This document shows, in pieces, positions 1 through 10,528 of a DNA stretch of 64,000 nt. How positions within the stretch are numbered: position 1 is the first letter of the stretch; every line of letters begins with the position of its first letter. The notes under the pieces were generated by a model. That model was not told the origin of the DNA, made no database searches, and was given only the letters and a program-made list of their open reading frames with translations. The stretch comes from Utricularia gibba. Lineage: Eukaryota; Streptophyta; Magnoliopsida; Lamiales; Lentibulariaceae. A program made the position numbers and the translations under genes. The stretch lies in contig NEEC01000004.1 in NCBI GenBank assembly GCA_002189035.1, forward strand, positions 186,001 to 250,000. The letters run 5' to 3'.

Positions 1-58
1 TAAAGCACCATGGGGCGTGTAATCCAAAAAACTGAAGAAGCACCAAAATCAATCTTAC

Positions 59-1234
59 ACTTGGACGTCCATTTCTGTTGAAATGAACTGCATAACGGAC
101 CAGCTCGCCAATCTCAGAGAAGAGCTCCTGGTTGGAAATATTTTTCAGTATGCGCCCAATACAAACCATTGCAAAAGTTGAAAACATTTGCTTAACAGGA
201 TGCTTGTACCCTTATATCTTCATTTGTAACACGCATGTCCAGATTCGAAATATGCAATTTCGTACCAACTTCTCTACCAGACAAATCAGCTGCTTTAATA
301 CTGTCTTCAACAAGACCATTATGCCAAGGCAAATTCTTGGTTGTTCGAATCGACTGATACAAGGAGACAGGGAAATCAATATACTTTACAACCAGAAAAC
401 AGCATTTCACTTTTCATGTAAATGACATATCAGAAAAGTTCCAAGATGAAGACACCCCACAGGCTCAGAAAGAATTCTAACACCACTGCAAAATGAGGTA
501 TGAAATTAGATATGACTGAGGAGATCCACTAGCAGACTGCGAGACAGCCAAACAGGCTTGGGCATTTTCAGAATGCCATTGATCCCTCAGCAAAAAAATT
601 TCTCAAATAACCAAGACATCCACCAACTCCCCTTAAAAATTAAAGAACGAAACGATAGAGAGCCATCTGCTTATAAAAGTAGTAACACCTTGTCACTTTC
701 CAGTTTTAGTTATAACAGTGAAAAGCACATCATGTGGGATCTGGGCTCTTCTAGATGTCATTCCAGATATAATCAAATCCACATTTCCATGGAAGGCATT
801 CCAGTTATGACCAATAGGCAATTCGAACTGTACAAAATGTACCATAGGAGCTGCACAACCATCATATTCCACAAGGCGGACTCACAACTAACAGATTCTC
901 TCACTGTTCACATACTGCAAGTTTCTCCATAAACCAAGGACATTCTTTTGTTTCTAATGCAACCACACAATCTTCATCGCGGTATTATAGCTTACGGATT
1001 TGTCAAGAAAATGCATAAGCTTCCATAATTCGGGCTTGCCTTGGCAATAGAAAATGCTGAAGGTCGAACATTTAGACCGAGTACATTTCTGCGTAGAGCC
1101 CCAGATACTCGGCCACCTCTCAATGCCCGTCCGCGCCCTCTTCCAAATTGAGCCCCTAAAAATGTTCTGCCTCCTCTATTAAGATTTCGCCTGTTCCTTA
1201 TCACATCATCCAAAGACACGTCCAAAGATGCCAT
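59..1234 (-). CDS. ALY/REF-type mRNA export factor (THO complex subunit 4-like), 5' part
   Basis: Partial gene that runs off the left edge; reading leftward the visible exons are 1234-1040, 353-210 and 127-59, all phase 0. The N-terminus has the short ALY box (MASLDVSLDDVIRN), followed by an Arg/Gly-rich stretch, a conserved link ending in KNLPW, then the start of an RRM (LHISNLDMRVTNEDIR, ELFSEIGELVRYAVHF). ALY/REF proteins bind spliced mRNA in the nucleus and hand it to the export receptor as part of TREX. The first coding intron appears to use a GC donor (AAG|GCAAGC at 1039); the only nearby GT donor breaks the frame. An acceptor at about 1248 and a donor near 1466 suggest a 5'-leader intron. 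The rest of the RRM and the C-terminus lie outside the window. Family assignment is firm; the paralogue is not determined. Confidence 0.88.
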
Positions 1235-1247
1235 TCGCAACAAGTCT

Positions 1248-1690
1248 GCATTTTTTTTACATAAGAACTACTTATAAAAAAAAATAAGAGAACGAATGAC
1301 GAACAATTATTTTAATCAGAAACAATATCAACTCATCATATACATAAGGTTAAATCGCGAACCAACAAAGAAAACAAAAAAAAAGATCTAACTCAAAACA
1401 AGATAAACAGTAGAGACTAAATCACACGAATATAATTAAGAAACAAGTAAAAAGGAATTGCAAACCTGAGATTGATAAAGCAGCAGTCTATCTATCGCCT
1501 TTCGATGTTGAGGAAACCGAACCCACCGCAAAAAGGTATCAGAAAACTAGGAATTCGAAATTTCGGAAGAGGGAAACAGTGCGAACTTTAGGATCAAAGG
1601 AATTGGGTAGAAGGGGAGCTGAGCGTCTGCAATTGTAGATCTAGGGTTCCAAAGGTCACTCAAAAGCGCGCAATCCCGCAGAGATACTTA
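1248..1690 (-). other. 5' leader and leader intron of the ALY-like gene
   Basis: On the minus strand a T-rich acceptor ending in TGCAG lies just upstream of the start codon, and a CAG|GTTTGC donor lies near 1466. This implies an untranslated first exon of roughly 1467-1690. The transcription start itself is not determined. Confidence 0.5.
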
Positions 1691-2453
1691 TGGTAAAAAG
1701 TTTCTCGGTCACTGGGCTTTTCCAGCCCAATATCATTTTGGGCTTCTAAACGCCATCTAAGGGGTATATTAGTAATAAACGAACATTCACCAGCATAATA
1801 TTCTGTTAATAAAAAACATGCAATTTTTTTATTACATTTAAAAATTAAAATACTAATAATTCATAACAAGATTATCCCAAAATCAATGAGTTAATGCGCT
1901 TTTTACATCATTAATTTTGTGTTTTTATTAATTCAATAGAACATGTTTAGAATGTGTATTAGGAAGATTTAGATTATGGTACCAACTATAAAAAAGTTGA
2001 GTCCAGTTATTTTTTTAAATCTTTATTCATTTTTCAAAAGCATATTATGAAAAATTATAATTAAAATAACTTTATTATGGACCGCCTTATTGGGCCCCGC
2101 CATCGGGCCCCCCAGGTGATCGGACAGAAGCCACGTCGGACCACATTTCAGTATAAACATAACCCTCAATAAACAGCTCACCATATATAAAGTAGAGGTC
2201 ATGACCTCTATTTTTGCGGGCAAAAAAGCATATTATTTTATTTTAATAGTAAATGACGAAATCACGTTTTTACATATATATATATATATATATATGTTGG
2301 AATTTTGGGGGAAATATTGATTTAATATTTTTAGAAAAATATCAGGTGAGGGTATATTAAAATTAAAAGATTTATTTTTGCGAGGACATTACTCTCCTAG
2401 AGCTGCATCCATAAATATCCTGTAAATGAAGCGTTGAATTGCGGATTTGTGGA
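1691..2453. other. AT-rich spacer with (TA)n
   Basis: Divergent promoter region between the ALY-like gene and the CAD gene. It holds a TA dinucleotide run at about 2274-2295 and a TATA-like stretch (CATAAATATCC) near 2409, about 40 bases before the CAD start codon. No coding exon is supported here. Confidence 0.6.
2274..2295. repeat. (TA)n microsatellite
   Basis: Uninterrupted alternating T and A for about 22 bases, upstream of the CAD gene. Confidence 0.9.
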
Positions 2454-3819
2454 ATGGCGAAGACACCGGAAACAGAGCACCCAGTGAAGGCTTTTGGATG
2501 GGCTGCGAGAGACACCTCTGGTCATCTCTCCCCGTTCAAATTCTCCAGAAGGTTCTTACAAAACTCTGATTGCTTCGGTTCGTTTCTCTGGTGTTTTGAC
2601 TCTATGGCTCCAGGGCAACCGGTGATCATGATGTCCAGTTTAAGGTGTTGTTTTGCGGCGTCTGCCACTCGGATCTCCACCAGATCAAGAACGATTGGGG
2701 GATGGCCGTTTACCCTATTGTTCCCGGGTAGAGTTTCTGAATCTTTGATTCAGATTGGGTTCTTCAAAGATTGGACTTTTGTTTTTCATCTGGGTGACAT
2801 CATCCATGCAGACATGAGATCGTCGGAGAAGTGACGGAGGTGGGTAGAGAAGTCAGCAAATTTAAGATCGGCGACAAAGTCGGCGTCGGATGCATCGTGG
2901 GATCATGCCGCGACTGCGAACAGTGCTATAACGATCTCGAAAACTACTGCCCGAAGACAATCCTGACTTACAGCATGACGTATTTGGACGGCACGATCAC
3001 CTATGGCGGCTACTCCAATCTCATGGTGGCCGACGAGCACTTCGTCATCCGATGGCCGGAAAATTTACCACTCGCCGCCGGCGCTCCCCTCCTCTGTGCG
3101 GGAATCACCACTTACAGCCCGATGAGATACTACGGCCTGGACAAACCCGGCCAGCACATCGGCGTCGTTGGGCTCGGCGGCCTCGGCCACGTAGCCGTGA
3201 AATTCGCCAAGGCTTTTGGTGCAAAAGTGACTGTTATCAGCACTTCTCTGAGTAAGAAGAAGGAAGCCATTGAAATCCTCGGCGCTGATGAATTTCTCGT
3301 TAGCAAAGATCCTGAGGAGATGCAGGTAACTAACTACCCGTTACGATTTTTCAGACAAAATCGCTAGAGTTAAGATTAATCGGAGGACTATTAGGCCGCA
3401 GCGTTGACGTTGGATGGAATAATCGACACGGTGTCTGCAGCTCATCAGTTGTCTCCGTTACTGAATCTGCTGAAGCCTCATGGGAAGCTGATAATGGTCG
3501 GCGCGCCGGAGAAACCAATTGAACTGTTGGCTTTTTCTATCGTCTTCTGTGAGTACCTGAACTCCCCCATTTCATCTCCTTCCGTTTTCACATTAATCCC
3601 CACAAAAATTCCGCAGCTAGAAGAATCGTGGGTGGCAGCACGATGGGAGGAATAAAAGAAACTCAGGAGATGATCGATTTCGCGGCGGCGCACAACATTC
3701 TTCCGGACGTGGAGATGATCTCCATTGACTACCTCAACACCGCCTTGGAACGTCTCGCGAAATCCGACGTCAAGTACCGTTTCGTCATCGACGTCGCCAA
3801 CACCCTCAAACCGGAATAA
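2454..3819 (+). CDS. CAD-family alcohol dehydrogenase, 8-hydroxygeraniol dehydrogenase-like
   Basis: Five exons (2454-2551, 2614-2727, 2812-3325, 3395-3548, 3617-3819) join in frame to give 360 aa, the usual size for zinc-dependent medium-chain CAD/mannitol-dehydrogenase-type enzymes. Catalytic zinc ligands are present (C50 in CGVCHSD, H72-E73 in GHE, C166), as are the four structural zinc cysteines (C103, C106, C109, C117) and the NADP-binding GLGGLG (191-196) followed by a Ser/Lys patch. These cytosolic enzymes oxidise or reduce allylic and phenolic alcohols with NADP(H). The N-terminus ([21 protein letters not shown]) closely matches what I recall of 8-hydroxygeraniol dehydrogenases of iridoid-producing asterids, so that substrate is possible; cinnamyl alcohol or another monoterpenol is equally open from sequence alone. 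The chosen ATG gives the standard family start. No neighbour suggests a pathway cluster. Confidence 0.93.
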
Positions 3820-4320
3820 GCGAAGCTCCGACAACCGCCGTCGGCGCTGATTGTGTCTCTTCTTTGGAATCCATACTCCCCGGCCCTAATGGACGAGGTT
3901 GTACCCCACTGTCTTGTTCGAATAAAAACATGTTTGCCTTGTATGTAATAATTTAAGTTTATATCTGGCCATTCACATTTTGTCACACAAATATAAATTC
4001 AATAAACGATTATCATACGAATAAAAATACAACAATAAAAAACCTATAGTCAGATTCTTCTTGACCGTGGAAAACAAATTGAAAGTAAAAAATCGAATAA
4101 ATCTAATTTTATTTCAATCCCAACTAATATTATTATTATTAATCCATCACCATTTAATTACGACGATACAAAATCGATTAAAAAAAGATAATTTTGTTTC
4201 GATGTATATTTAAAAAACAACTAATCAACTGAAATGAATATTTTTCATTTTTTATCTACCAACAGAAATAGCCATAAAACCCTGGTAGTGGTTCAAAACG
4301 AATTACTGGGCGGCGCCCAC

Positions 4321-4395
4321 CGGCGGCACCAAGGGAAACCGACATTTAAAATACCGGCGGCACCAAGGGAAACCGACATTTAAAATACCGGCGGC
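4321..4395 (+). repeat. 34-bp direct tandem repeat, 2.2 copies
   Basis: A 34-base unit beginning CGGCGGCACCAAGGG occupies 4321-4354 and is repeated exactly at 4355-4388. The first seven bases of a third copy follow. It is GC-rich against an AT-rich background. Confidence 0.9.
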
Positions 4396-4440
4396 TGGAA
4401 TCTGGATTGAACGGGGGGCAATGCCCTTTTCCTCAAGGGG

Positions 4441-4458
4441 GGCTCACCATGGTGAGCC
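4441..4458. repeat. Perfect 18-base palindrome
   Basis: GGCTCACCATGGTGAGCC is identical to its own reverse complement. It lies about 50 bases after the 34-bp tandem repeat. No terminator or binding-site function can be assigned from sequence. Confidence 0.85.
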
Positions 4459-5817
4459 AAGTGGAAGTCGTTGTGAGCAATAATTCTTGAATCCATATTT
4501 TCTATGGGTCATTGTGACCAAGTGAGATCGATTTTATTTAGAAAAATGGACATCCTGAAACATATTTAGAAAAAATGACCATTTTTAGTATTAATTTTTT
4601 AGTTTAATATGTTAAAAAAGGAACAATAGATGACTAGAGTTTAAAATGAGTTTAAAAAGGAACAATAATTTTTTAGGGTTTATATTTTAGAAGATGAAAT
4701 TGTGCAAATTATAAAACTTGCATGGGACACGCGGCAAATACTACCTTTGTGATAACAAGCTATTAATTGTGTGTTTCATAATATTTAATATGAGTACGAT
4801 ATCAAGTTTTATTCTACTTCTCCTCCCCCACACCTTAATATTATTTAAAAATTGATATCGACAATATTTTTTAAAAACTAATCTCAACTATCTTATTTTG
4901 CACATCAAATAAATTAATAACTTTTAAAACAAATTTTAAACACCTAATTAATTCGCAAGAGAACGTGAAAAATATACTTGTATTGAACATTATTAATATA
5001 GAATGGCACTGTAATAATTGCTTTGCCATTTTTTGAGCATTAATTTCTTTTCTATTGCACACTTAATGAAATATTATGGAGTGATTTAAAAGTAATTTAT
5101 CAAATTTAAAGAATATTTATAGCGCAATGTGGGCTTGGGAGCCTGTCTATTCATTTCTCATGAAGCCCAGTTTAGGGCGTAAGGAAATGGTGGGCCCTAT
5201 CCGTATGTAATGACAAGATCAGAGCAGTGGGCCAACGCTCATCCAATGGTCCGAAACCAAGAATCGAGGTTGCAGACCCTCCTCGTACGTATTAGGGCAT
5301 CCACACCACTAAAATTTAGAATGGTTTGTGTGCTGGTAAGATTTGTGAATCACTGTTCTAAAATCGGATTGAATATATTTTATGATTCAATTCATTATAA
5401 ATATATTATAAAAAATATAAATAATTATTTATTTTTTTTATAAAAATTATTGGTGTGGATGTTTTTGTTGGCACGGGTAACCCACTCCTGAGCTCGCTCA
5501 CGGGATCCGCCTCCCAATTTTGTGCTGTAGAAAGAAGAAATGAAAATTGAATATGAGCGAGCGAGGGATTAGGGTGAAAAGTGACGTAACGTGAGATCAC
5601 AAGGAGACAAACTTGCAGTGCCTCCGCAGGTCCACGCTGCGGTTTGTCGGCTGCCATGGACTCAGATACTTACCTCCGCTCCGCTTTTTCCGTACTGTAC
5701 AAGAATACATTAACCAACACTTGTCTAGTTAAACTGGTTCCGTCTTCACTGTTCTAACATCCATTCTTCTGGGCGGTTGATGAAGATCACAAGAGCTTGT
5801 CTGTGTGTTTCTCGTGC

Positions 5818-6672
5818 ATGAACCCAACCTCATTGCCTCCCCAAAGGGGAACTCAACCACCAACTGATTTAGATATAGATGGTCGTTGGATTTGTCGGAG
5901 CAAAATGTCGGGCGATGAAGGGAAACCGGAGCAGCAGCGGAGGAAGAAAAGCGCGGCGGCGAGGGCTCAGGAGCCGTCCCTCAGGTGTCCGCGTTGCGAC
6001 TCGCCGAATACCAAGTTCTGTTACTACAACAACTACAGCCTGTCGCAGCCGAGGCACTTCTGCAAGACTTGCAGAAGGTACTGGACGAGAGGGGGCGCGT
6101 TGCGCAACGTGCCCATTGGGGGTGGCTGTCGGAAAAGCAAGAAAATGAAGGGTAGCTCGAAGGATGTCGGTGGACTGAGATTTTTTCAAGGGATTTCACC
6201 GGCTATGGATTTTCAAAGCGCCTCCCAGTTTGCGGACATCTCAAACAATCATCCCATTTTGGCAACTCCTCCTCCAAGTTTTAGTCTTGATCCGAATTAT
6301 GCAGGAACATCATTTGGTATGCCATTCAAACCAGCAAACCTTACAGCACTTTTCCAGGAACCAGGGGGTTCTTACAGAAGCCTTGCATCCTCAATTGAAT
6401 CATTGAGTTGCATGAACCAAGATTTGCACTGGAAACTGCAGCAGCAGAGACTTGCACCTAACTTCATTACCCCATCCATTGAAGCACCACCAGCAGAAAC
6501 AACAACTCTTCAAAAATGCCAACCCCTTCTGTTTCACAACTTGGAAATATCGAGCAACAAGCAGCAGCAATCAGACGATGTTCGGAATCCAACGGAATTG
6601 TTCTTCGATACCCACTACGCAACAACAGCCGCCATCTGGAGCAACATTCAATCATGGACTGACTTTCCTTGA
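5818..6672 (+). CDS. DOF5.7: Dof zinc-finger transcription factor, DOF5.7-like
   Basis: Single-exon ORF of 284 aa from the ATG at 5818; the frame is open upstream to about 5797 without another ATG. The Dof domain is complete, with CX2CX21CX2C cysteines at about C57, C60, C82 and C85 and the flanking [18 protein letters not shown]. Dof factors bind AAAG cores in DNA. Outside the finger, the C-terminal half has [21 protein letters not shown], then [10 protein letters not shown], and ends IQSWTDFP. These blocks match Arabidopsis DOF5.7 as I remember it; that family member is linked to guard-cell and vascular expression programmes. Gln-rich and Pro-rich stretches are typical activation regions. 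The ATG at 5905 ([10 protein letters not shown]) is an alternative start. Confidence 0.9.
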   Translation: MNPTSLPPQRGTQPPTDLDIDGRWICRSKMSGDEGKPEQQRRKKSAAARAQEPSLRCPRCDSPNTKFCYYNNYSLSQPRHFCKTCRRYWTRGGALRNVPIGGGCRKSKKMKGSSKDVGGLRFFQGISPAMDFQSASQFADISNNHPILATPPPSFSLDPNYAGTSFGMPFKPANLTALFQEPGGSYRSLASSIESLSCMNQDLHWKLQQQRLAPNFITPSIEAPPAETTTLQKCQPLLFHNLEISSNKQQQSDDVRNPTELFFDTHYATTAAIWSNIQSWTDFP

Positions 6673-8606
6673 GAGAAAAAAATAAAACAGGTAAAAGAAA
6701 AGCTGATCTGCTCACATCCTTTTTAATGTATTTTCCAGTTGATCATCATGTCCAGTTCTAGATTTTCCATCTCACATTACAAGGTTCAATTTTTATGCAA
6801 CCCATCTTCATACTTCAGGATTCATGAATGGAAATATTAAAGAGTGGTATAACAGTGAAATCTTCGATTTGTTTGGTGTTACGTCCAGTGCTGAGATCAG
6901 AACTCAGACCGTGTCTACTTTATCCTCGTCTCTCGCAAAACCGATGCTCAGTCTGTCACTCACAGAGCTTCTGACTCTACATGCTACTGGTAAAAGGCAG
7001 CAGTGCAGTAACAGTACACAGTGACACTGGATTGATCTGGTGCAAAAGGAGTAAATTGTAATTAATCTCTGTGGGGTTTATAAAGAATGGATCTTTTTCC
7101 TCTTCATGCATTGGTCCCTTGTCACGTTAATCCGCTGCTGGGATAGCTAAAAAAGTTGCATTGAATGAACGGATAAAAAAGAAACCCTAATTCCATTGCA
7201 GGAAAACCGACGAAGGTGAAAAGTGGGGATTGATGGGAAGCGTGAAGGAGACAACGGAAAACTGCAAGTGCCGACCAACAACCTCCACATCAAAACAATT
7301 TGGAATAACAACCTCTGAGAATCAAATCATCTAACGACATCTACAGATTCCGTACGTTATGTTCAAGAATAAAGCTCTCATCTTTCATTTACCCATTTGG
7401 ATTGTACGTGTGATTTTAGATCCGCTTATTGCTATGCAGAGTTCGGGGTTCGATGAGACTATCCACGCTGAAACCTGCATATAGATTAGACATACCTGAT
7501 TCAATAGAATCTCGCCTTCATAGACTCAGTTAGTGATGCTTCTTGATCTTGATATGCTCAATACTATCGCTTAGAGAGTATCGGATCGAATTGAATGAAG
7601 CCATGACGTTGAAGAAGATGACACACAGCGTGTTTGGTTTAAGTTGCTTTTGCGTTTCCATGCAACAAGGATTTCGTGAGTTGACGGGAAACCAGGGTTT
7701 TGTAAAGACGTTTAGGACAACTGATTTTGGCATTTTACGCTGCGTCGTAAACTTTAAGGGGAAAGCCCACAACACGATTGTATTACCAGAATGAATCACC
7801 AACTTTATCGTATGCTTTTGATTTTTTACAGCTCGACTTTCAATGAAGTTTGAATTGAATACAGAATCAAATCGTGTAAAAGACTACCAGAATCAAGATA
7901 AAGCTGGTATGTTTCTCATAAGATAAGAGAAAGATGAGATAGGAGAAAGATAAGAAGCAGAAGCTTATCATCTACCCATAAAAGTCTCTGCGCAAGCTTC
8001 AATCTCTTCCTACATTCCCTATTTGGGAAGATGAAACACCTGGACCATTTCAGTAGTTACGGATCTATAAGTTCTAACAAGGGCCTCCAATCATATGGGG
8101 GCAACTCAAGTTTCTGTCAGTGGGATCAGTAATGAACCACTATTCAGTAAACATAAGGATATGGCCTTTGTATATATATCCCTGCCCCTGGAATTATCGA
8201 GCTAGCTTATAGGGCTTACCTTTCAACAGAAAGTGTTAGACCTTTCAGAGTAGCCATCTTAGGACCTAGTGTTATGTCTTCGAGAATTGCGAGGGAATGG
8301 CAGTAAGGTTCGACACTGCGTTTTTTTTTTTTTTTTTTTCAGTCGGGTGATGTGTAGTGTAAATACAAGCATCCGGTGATATGAGTACAGAGAGCGCAGA
8401 AGAAGGTAACCCGCGGAAGCTGTGAAAATAGCAAACATTCCAAATATTTACAGCTTCATATTGACTAATATCAGGTTCATCAACAGCAACAGAGGGTTCG
8501 TTTACATAACATAACATCATTGAGAGAATTAACATTTTACCCAGAGATATTTACCGACACAATTGCAAGTTCCACCAAAGCTCAGCTGTAGGAGCAGAGT
8601 TTGGCT
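6673..8606. other. Intergenic / 3' untranslated sequence
   Basis: Covers the Dof 3' UTR and, at the right end, the 3' UTR of the minus-strand gene at 8607. Several ORFs of 60-90 codons occur on both strands (for example 6824-7024 and the overlapping pair near 7530-7800). None has a recognisable motif or a splice-consistent partner. A run of about 19 T lies near 8322-8340. Confidence 0.55.
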
Positions 8607-9204
8607 TCAGAAGTTCTGTTGAGTGGACAGCCACTTATTCATGTATTCCACGGCACCTGCGAATCAGATCAAGAAATTTCTTGCATTCCTCCAAACATGC
8701 AGAACGTAAGTCCCAAGAGAAGAACTTACCCGAAGGATAGTCAGGAGGGAAATTCTTAACAGTGAAGGATTGAGAACTAGACTCTTCATTTTCCTCCAAC
8801 ACCTTTTGCTTGTAGCAGGGAACCAGCACAGCAAAACTATCATCATCATCAACATTCTGGACACAAGGGGTATGTGGCTCCAGCCACCCAATCGACCAGT
8901 CCGAGTTATCCGATTCTGACCCCGATAAACAAACGCCATCAGATGGCACCAAAACTAGATCATACTCCTTATCGATCTTCCCATTTTTTTCATGCCTGCT
9001 TTTCCATTTCCCCTTCACTTTTGAAGGGGGCAGCCTCCCACTAGCACCCTTTGAAGAGTAGAACTTTAAACTTTCTGTGTCTCCTTGGAATCCTAAAACC
9101 ATCTCCCCCAAGGAATTCAATGAATTAACCAAAGGCCCGGTTGAGGCCTGCTCTTTCTCTTTCCCACTAATCCAGGGCCAAGAAAAACGAGAGAAAGGAG
9201 TCAT
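8607..9204 (-). CDS. Uncharacterised plant acidic protein (174 aa), two exons
   Basis: The main exon runs 9204-8730 and is joined across a short intron (donor G|GTAAGT at 8729, acceptor CAG at 8657) to 8656-8607, giving 174 aa ending AVEYMNKWLSTQQNF. If the intron is retained, translation continues to a different C-terminus (KFFSWDLRSACLEE... to a stop at 8635) and 189 aa. The protein has a basic N-terminal third (KVKGKWKSRHEKNGK), a conserved-looking SIGWLEPH block, an acidic DDDDSFAVLVPCY block and a Ser/Glu-rich region. I do not recognise a named domain; similar small proteins occur in other dicots to my memory. It is divergent from the kinesin gene at 10529, with about 1.3 kb between. Confidence 0.72.
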
Positions 9205-10528
9205 GTTTACTATTCCAATACTTCCAAAACAGGTTTATCTAACATTTCATTCGGAGATGCTTACGATGAGCTAACGGCAAGACAACAACTTGCCCAATTA
9301 AAAACAAAGAATTCCAAAGGAATCCAAATCACACCAATGCAATCTAAACCCCAAATGAAAGCCCCTCCAAATGGAACGTAATGTAAGCATGATATCAACG
9401 AAAAGCTAAAACCATAGATATGAATTCACAAATCTAAAATAGCATCAGAAAGCTGATCGTTGCTCCAAATAGAGTACTAGATAAAATGCTTCTTCATAAA
9501 GGCGACAAAATGTTGACACGAATGAATAAGAGTGGCCGTAGATGACGGACGGTGGGCATTGTCCAAAAAACCACCACTACGCAAGAAGACAGAAATGCTC
9601 CGAATACTTGCAATATCACGGAAAAGCAGTCACTCAAAATGTTAAAGGAGAAATTTCTTCTTCCAAGAAGTAAAGGCTACGGAAATGATTGAGGAGAATA
9701 ATGATTCCTAGAAAGACCCTTTTGTCCGCCTCATCGTCCAGTCACAAAGATTCCGATTTGACTTCGGGGAACAAGATTCCTACTAGCAACATAGCCGCAG
9801 GAAACCAAATTGGCACTTTATTCGACAAAGAAGCCAAGAAGAAGCGGAAAACCAGCGACACATAAGTAAGAGTTGATATCCCAGAAAGAAAAAGCATAAT
9901 AGGAGCGGATTACTGAGAATCCCCCAGACCCAAACTCGAAGAAATCCATATTCTTCAGGATTCTGCGAAACTGCAGCTTGAAGACGCACTGTTGAGCACA
10001 CCACCATCACTGGCATGCTCGAATCCAGTTGAGGAACTGGATCTTTGGGCCAGAGAATTATTCCTTTTTAAATAGCTGCAGGAAAATGGATTGGTTTGGC
10101 CCAACTAGATTTATTTACAGCCCAATTTAATCAATACATGAATAGCTCAAACATTTTCATTGGTCAGGCCCAATAAATTTTCCATCAATTATCGAAAATT
10201 TAAATAAAAAAGAAAACAGACTCCTAAAAAAAAGAAAAAAAATACAGGCAAAAGAGAAGTTAGTACTGTTAGCGCTGAAAGCGAGCGCTCACTTCACTGG
10301 AATCAAGTACTTATTTGAGCTTAAATTTTTCGATATGTCCAAGCCAGCTAAGCACTAAGCACGCTTATGTTTCCGTCTTCAGCACTACGAATTGATTTGA
10401 ATTGGGTGGTGGTAAGGGAGAACTTGGAGGCGGGTGTTTAATGACAAGAGTTGGATATGGCGGCATGGTGAAGGAGCTTTCGTTTCTGGTGAAATTTTGA
10501 TTCTTGTTAAGTGGGGCGTAGAGTTAGA
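9205..10528. other. Divergent intergenic region with leader sequences
   Basis: Lies between the minus-strand gene starting at 9204 and the kinesin start codon at 10529. No complete gene is supported. An acceptor-like site upstream of 9204 may mean the minus-strand gene has an untranslated first exon near 9700-10050. The ORF at 9783-10016 shows no motif. Confidence 0.5.

Larger units (their letters stand above)
3820..5817. other. Intergenic, AT-rich, with short repeats
   Basis: About 2 kb between the CAD gene and the Dof gene. It contains a 34-bp tandem duplication (4321-4395), a perfect 18-base palindrome (4441-4458) and otherwise AT-rich sequence. Short ORFs on both strands show no family motif. 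The last roughly 200 bases before 5818 are probably the Dof 5' leader. Confidence 0.6.

Noticed and set aside
7530-7802. Overlapping ORFs of 80-90 codons on both strands
   Set aside because: Neither has a motif or conserved start context; overlapping open frames on both strands in a spacer are expected by chance.
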